A DNA stretch of 15,495 bases, taken from positions 1 through 15,495 of the forward strand of contig CAVENX010000057.1 in the NCBI GenBank assembly GCA_963617275.1, given 5' to 3'. The notes below the pieces were generated by a model. It saw only the letters and a list, made by a program, of their open reading frames with translations, was not told the origin of the DNA and ran no database searches. Below, one piece after another: positions 12,781-15,495 of the stretch. Both the position numbers and the translations under genes were made by a program. The stretch comes from Limivicinus sp963617275. Lineage in GTDB: Bacteria > Bacillota > Clostridia > Oscillospirales > Oscillospiraceae. Within the stretch, counting starts at the first letter, position 1. Every line of letters begins with the position of its first letter.

Positions 12781-13680
12781 CTATTTTACTCCTGTATAGT
12801 CGAAATCCGGGATCATTTCATCGGTTGCGGAGTTTTCGTCCTGCCAATATCCCTCCGTGAGACCGCAGTTGAGCATATATTTATACAGGTGACGGGCGGA
12901 AGCGGGGTCAACACGCCGCTGAAGCTCCGGGAAGCGTTCAAGTCCGGGCAGGGGAGTATACTGGCTCATTAAAGAAAAAAGTATGCTCCCGGCGGGAAAG
13001 TTATCGGATATGAGGTCAATTACATTCATTGAATCAAGCTCCTGCTCCGGCAGGATAAGATGGCGCACCAGAACGCCGGAGACGAGCATACCGCTGCCGT
13101 CCAGCTTATAGTTGCCGCGCTGACGGTACATTTCGCGGATCGCGGCAAGAGCGATTTCCGGATAATCGGGTGCGGCGGAGTATCTCCTTGAAAGCGCGGC
13201 ATCGGCATATTTGAAATCGGGTATATAGACCTGCACAAGCCCGTCGAGCATCCTGAGAGTCTCGACAGACTCATAACCGGAGGAATTCCATACGACCGGT
13301 ACTCCAAGCTCAAGCCCGTCCAGCGCCTCCGCTATCGCACGGGAAAAGTGCGTGGGAGTTACGAGGTTGATGTTGTGTACGCCCTCGTCCCTGAGGCGCA
13401 GCATGATATCGCGCATTTTCCGGACGGAGACTGTTTTGCCTATCGAGGCGGGACGGCTGATCTCACGGTTCTGGCAGAATACGCACCTTAGATTGCAGCC
13501 GGAAAAAAATATTGTACCCGAACCTTTCTGTCCGCTTATGCATGGTTCCTCGCCGAAGTGCGGGGCGGCTCTGGCAATCACCGGAAGAGAGGGACTTGCG
13601 CATATCCCGCCGCCGCTGTCGCTCTTTCTCAAAGCGCCGCAGCGCCTCGGACAGTCGCTGCAAATATACTCCATTTCCAT
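12781..13680 (-). CDS. Radical SAM protein, PflX-like (related to pyruvate formate-lyase activating enzymes)
   Basis: A 299-residue radical SAM protein of the group often annotated PflX (COG1313-type), homologous to glycyl-radical activating enzymes but of unproven function. The catalytic [4Fe-4S] cluster motif C-x3-C-x2-C is in FFSGCNLRCVFCQN (C62, C66, C69). An N-terminal cysteine set, C7, C10, C14 and C27 (CSDCPRRCGALR...GGGIC), may bind a second metal or cluster. Further family segments are VTPTHF (107-112), WNSSGYE (131-137) and DFKYAD (155-160). The first of two near ATGs (13680, 13674) is used; GAGGTG lies just upstream and either could serve. No glycyl radical enzyme gene is adjacent. 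It has its own promoter and is divergent from trmL. Confidence 0.9.
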   Translation of the reverse strand: MEMEYICSDCPRRCGALRKSDSGGGICASPSLPVIARAAPHFGEEPCISGQKGSGTIFFSGCNLRCVFCQNREISRPASIGKTVSVRKMRDIMLRLRDEGVHNINLVTPTHFSRAIAEALDGLELGVPVVWNSSGYESVETLRMLDGLVQVYIPDFKYADAALSRRYSAAPDYPEIALAAIREMYRQRGNYKLDGSGMLVSGVLVRHLILPEQELDSMNVIDLISDNFPAGSILFSLMSQYTPLPGLERFPELQRRVDPASARHLYKYMLNCGLTEGYWQDENSATDEMIPDFDYTGVK

Positions 13681-13742
13681 GACACCTCACAGCAAAATAG
13701 CAAATATACAAAAATAACAAAAAAAGGGAATCTGGTGAGCTG

Positions 13743-13771
13743 ATTATACCGCTGATTTGTCTAATATGCAA
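13743..13771 (-). promoter_or_regulatory. Promoter of the radical SAM gene (TTGCAT-17-TATAAT)
   Basis: On the minus strand TTGCAT (13771-13766) and consensus TATAAT (13748-13743) are spaced by 17 nt, giving a start near 13736 and a leader of about 55 nt. Confidence 0.75.
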
Positions 13772-13815
13772 GAAAACGTGAAAAACGAAAAAAAGTACAT
13801 GATTTTCCGAAAATT

Positions 13816-13855
13816 TGTGATAAAATAGACACGACATCAAGAAGATGTGATAAAA
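13816..13855 (+). repeat. Direct repeat TGTGATAAAA at 30-bp spacing upstream of trmL
   Basis: The 10-mer TGTGATAAAA occurs at 13816-13825 and again at 13846-13855, exactly 30 bp apart, about three helical turns. The first copy contains TAAAAT that could be the trmL -10 box, though no good -35 box is seen. It could be paired regulator sites, or chance in an AT-rich leader. Confidence 0.35.
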
Positions 13856-13886
13856 GCAACAGAAATTTGCTGTTTTTGGAGAAGCG

Positions 13887-14378
13887 ATGCTCGATATTGT
13901 CCTTGTAGAACCGGAGATACCACATAATACAGGCGCCATTGCCAGAACCTGCGCCGCAACGGGCGCGGCGCTGCACCTTATCAAGCCGCTTGGTTTTGAT
14001 ATTTCGGATAAGGCTGTAAAGCGATGCGGGCTTGACTATTGGTATCTTGTGAATATTTCGGTGTATGAGAATCTTGACGAGTTTTTTGAAAAACACGGGG
14101 ACACCAATATATATCTCGCAACGACCAAAGCTCCAAAGGCCTATCATCAGGTCGATATGACAGGGAATACGACGCTGATGTTCGGCAAGGAAACTGCCGG
14201 TCTTCCAGCGTGGCTGCGTGAAAAGTACCGTGACAGATGCATACGCATTCCAATGATAAGCGAGGCACGAAGTCTCAACCTTTCAAATTCGGTTGCCATA
14301 CTTGCGTATGAGGCGCTGCGGCAGCAGGGCTTTCCGGGGCTGCTTGAAACAGGCTCGATGAGCGCAGGCACTGTTTGA
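13887..14378 (+). CDS. trmL: tRNA (cytidine(34)-2'-O)-methyltransferase TrmL
   Basis: A 163-residue SPOUT-class RNA 2'-O-methyltransferase. TrmL methylates the wobble ribose of tRNA-Leu isoacceptors using S-adenosylmethionine. The length is typical for this minimal, knot-only family. Motifs are VEPEIPHNTGAIARTC (7-22), LMFGKETAGLP (97-107), IRIPM (119-123) and ARSLNLSNSVAILAYE (127-142), which together form the SAM-binding trefoil knot and catalytic arginine region. GGAG lies 7-8 nt before the ATG. It is upstream of pgk on the same strand with a 68-nt gap. The sequence could also be described by its older name, YibK-like rRNA/tRNA methylase. Confidence 0.95.
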   Translation: MLDIVLVEPEIPHNTGAIARTCAATGAALHLIKPLGFDISDKAVKRCGLDYWYLVNISVYENLDEFFEKHGDTNIYLATTKAPKAYHQVDMTGNTTLMFGKETAGLPAWLREKYRDRCIRIPMISEARSLNLSNSVAILAYEALRQQGFPGLLETGSMSAGTV

Positions 14379-14390
14379 CCATGTTTTCCC

Positions 14391-14407
14391 ACGGCGCGTG
14401 CCGTTTT
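14391..14407 (+). terminator. Weak terminator-like hairpin between trmL and pgk
   Basis: ACGGC (14391-14395) and GCCGT (14400-14404) enclose the tetraloop GCGT, followed by TTTT to 14407. The stem is only 5 bp, so termination is uncertain. AT-rich sequence follows (14410-14434), with no promoter that I could place confidently for pgk. Confidence 0.35.
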
Positions 14408-14446
14408 GTCTATATTTATATGTATATTTTTTTGTAGGAGGCACTT

Positions 14447-15495
14447 ATGAACTACAATAAGAAAACCGTTTGCGATGCAGACGTGAAGGGCAAGAAAGTC
14501 CTTCTCCGCTGTGACTTCAACGTTCCTCAGGATAAGACTACGGGCGAAATCACCAGCGACAAGCGTATCCGCGCGGCCCTGCCCACCATCAAGTATCTTC
14601 TCGATAACGGAGCAGCTGTTATTGCCTGCTCCCATCTCGGCAAGCCCAACGCCACTTATGAGTCTTTTGTAAAAAAGCAGACCGAAAAGGGCAAGGATCC
14701 TGCGACTCTTACCGAAGAAGCATGGAAAAAGTCTCTTAAAAAACTGACACTTGCTCCCGTTGCAAAGCGCCTGTCAGAGCTGCTCGGTCAGGAAGTTATC
14801 TTTGCTTCCGACACCGTAGGCGAGGACGCAAAGGCAAAGGCTGCCGCTCTCAAGCCCGGTCAGATCCTGCTTCTCGAGAACCTGCGCTTCGACAAGGGTG
14901 AGACGAAGAACGACCCCGCGTTTGCCAAAAAGCTTGCCGATATGGCTGACCTGTTCGTCTCCGATGCGTTTGGTACCGTGCACAGAGCGCACGCTTCCAC
15001 CGCCGGTGTAGCAGAATATCTTGACGCCTACTCCGGACTCCTTGTTGATAAGGAACTGTCTATTATGGGCAAGGCGCTTGACAATCCTGCGCGTCCCTTC
15101 GTTGCCGTTCTGGGCGGCGCAAAGGTCTCCGATAAGATCAACGTTATAAATAACCTCCTTGAAAAGGCCGATACAATAATCATCGGCGGCGGTATGGCGT
15201 ATACCTTCAAGAAGGCGCAGGGCTATGAGATAGGTATGTCTCTGCTTGAGGCTGACCGTATCGACTATGCAAAGGAAATGATTGCCAAGGCGGAAGCCAA
15301 GGGCGTCAAGCTCCTCCTGCCGGTTGACAATTACTGCGCGGCGGAGTTTTCCGCGGATGCGGAGCCAGTTCTCTGCGAAGGCGACATTCCCGCAAACCTG
15401 ATGGGCATGGACATCGGTCCCAAGACCGTGGAGCTGTTCTCCGACGCTGTCAAGAACGCAAAGACCATCGTCTGGAACGGACCTATGGGCGTGTT
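14447..15495 (+). CDS. pgk: Phosphoglycerate kinase (Pgk), 3' end outside window
   Basis: Glycolytic enzyme transferring phosphate from 1,3-bisphosphoglycerate to ADP. The visible 349 codons cover the N-domain and most of the C-domain: VLLRCDFNVP (18-27), CSHLGKP (61-67), LAPVAKRLSELLG (102-114), LLLENLRFDKGETKND (141-156), SDAFGTVHRAHAST (172-185), AVLGGAKVSDKI and IIGGGMAYTF, ending at VWNGPMGV just before the window edge. Between HLGKP and LTLAPVA there are 32 residues (68-99, rich in Lys, Glu and Thr) where most bacterial Pgk proteins have roughly ten, so there is an insertion of about 20 residues in the N-domain. The ATG follows AGGAGG at 5 nt. The open frame runs off the end; this is truncation by the window, not damage. 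Confidence 0.97.
   Translation, partial: MNYNKKTVCDADVKGKKVLLRCDFNVPQDKTTGEITSDKRIRAALPTIKYLLDNGAAVIACSHLGKPNATYESFVKKQTEKGKDPATLTEEAWKKSLKKLTLAPVAKRLSELLGQEVIFASDTVGEDAKAKAAALKPGQILLLENLRFDKGETKNDPAFAKKLADMADLFVSDAFGTVHRAHASTAGVAEYLDAYSGLLVDKELSIMGKALDNPARPFVAVLGGAKVSDKINVINNLLEKADTIIIGGGMAYTFKKAQGYEIGMSLLEADRIDYAKEMIAKAEAKGVKLLLPVDNYCAAEFSADAEPVLCEGDIPANLMGMDIGPKTVELFSDAVKNAKTIVWNGPMGV

Overview
The window reads as a chromosomal segment of an anaerobic member of the Clostridia, most likely an Oscillospiraceae/Ruminococcaceae-type gut bacterium. This is inferred from the mixed GC content, Gram-positive style GGAGG ribosome binding sites, TTGACA/TATAAT promoters, a clostridial-type hexameric glutamate dehydrogenase, an NhaC-type antiporter and an FMN 2-hydroxy-acid dehydrogenase with a cysteine-rich N-terminus. 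There is no rRNA, transposase, phage gene or CRISPR array. Eleven CDSs look intact, one transcription factor lacks a conventional start codon, one regulator has a doubtful start, and pgk runs off the right edge.

Layout. Bases 1-128 hold two back-to-back perfect hairpins. gdhA (minus) has a clear promoter. A tRNA-Gln(CUG) gene with its own promoter and terminator follows. Next is a plus-strand two-gene unit: a divergent acetate-kinase-family protein overlapped by 4 bp with an AlkD-like DNA alkylation repair protein. It converges on a shared terminator with a minus-strand transport unit of an NSS amino-acid:Na+ symporter, an NhaC Na+/H+ antiporter and, upstream across an attenuator-like hairpin, the FMN dehydrogenase. 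An XRE repressor and a small secreted protein are divergent around an operator-like dyad. A TetR regulator and a 1097-residue MMPL/RND permease are divergent around a 16-bp palindrome. A PflX-like radical SAM protein is divergent from trmL, which is followed by pgk.

How the genes may work together (inference). NhaC and the NSS symporter make a plausible sodium-cycling amino-acid uptake unit, with GdhA for glutamate/ammonium interconversion and the FMN enzyme oxidising a 2-hydroxy acid. TetR-MMPL and XRE-secreted protein look like two self-contained envelope-related regulator/target modules.

Most unusual points: (1) the TetR DNA-binding domain can be translated only from a non-canonical codon (ATC, 7 nt after GGGGAG), and the nearby XRE gene has the same kind of arrangement with ATA; (2) the permease carries about five degenerate ~86-residue repeats in its large extracytoplasmic insert; (3) the acetate-kinase homologue has substitutions at several catalytic positions; (4) the FMN enzyme has a ferredoxin-like cysteine cluster at its N-terminus.
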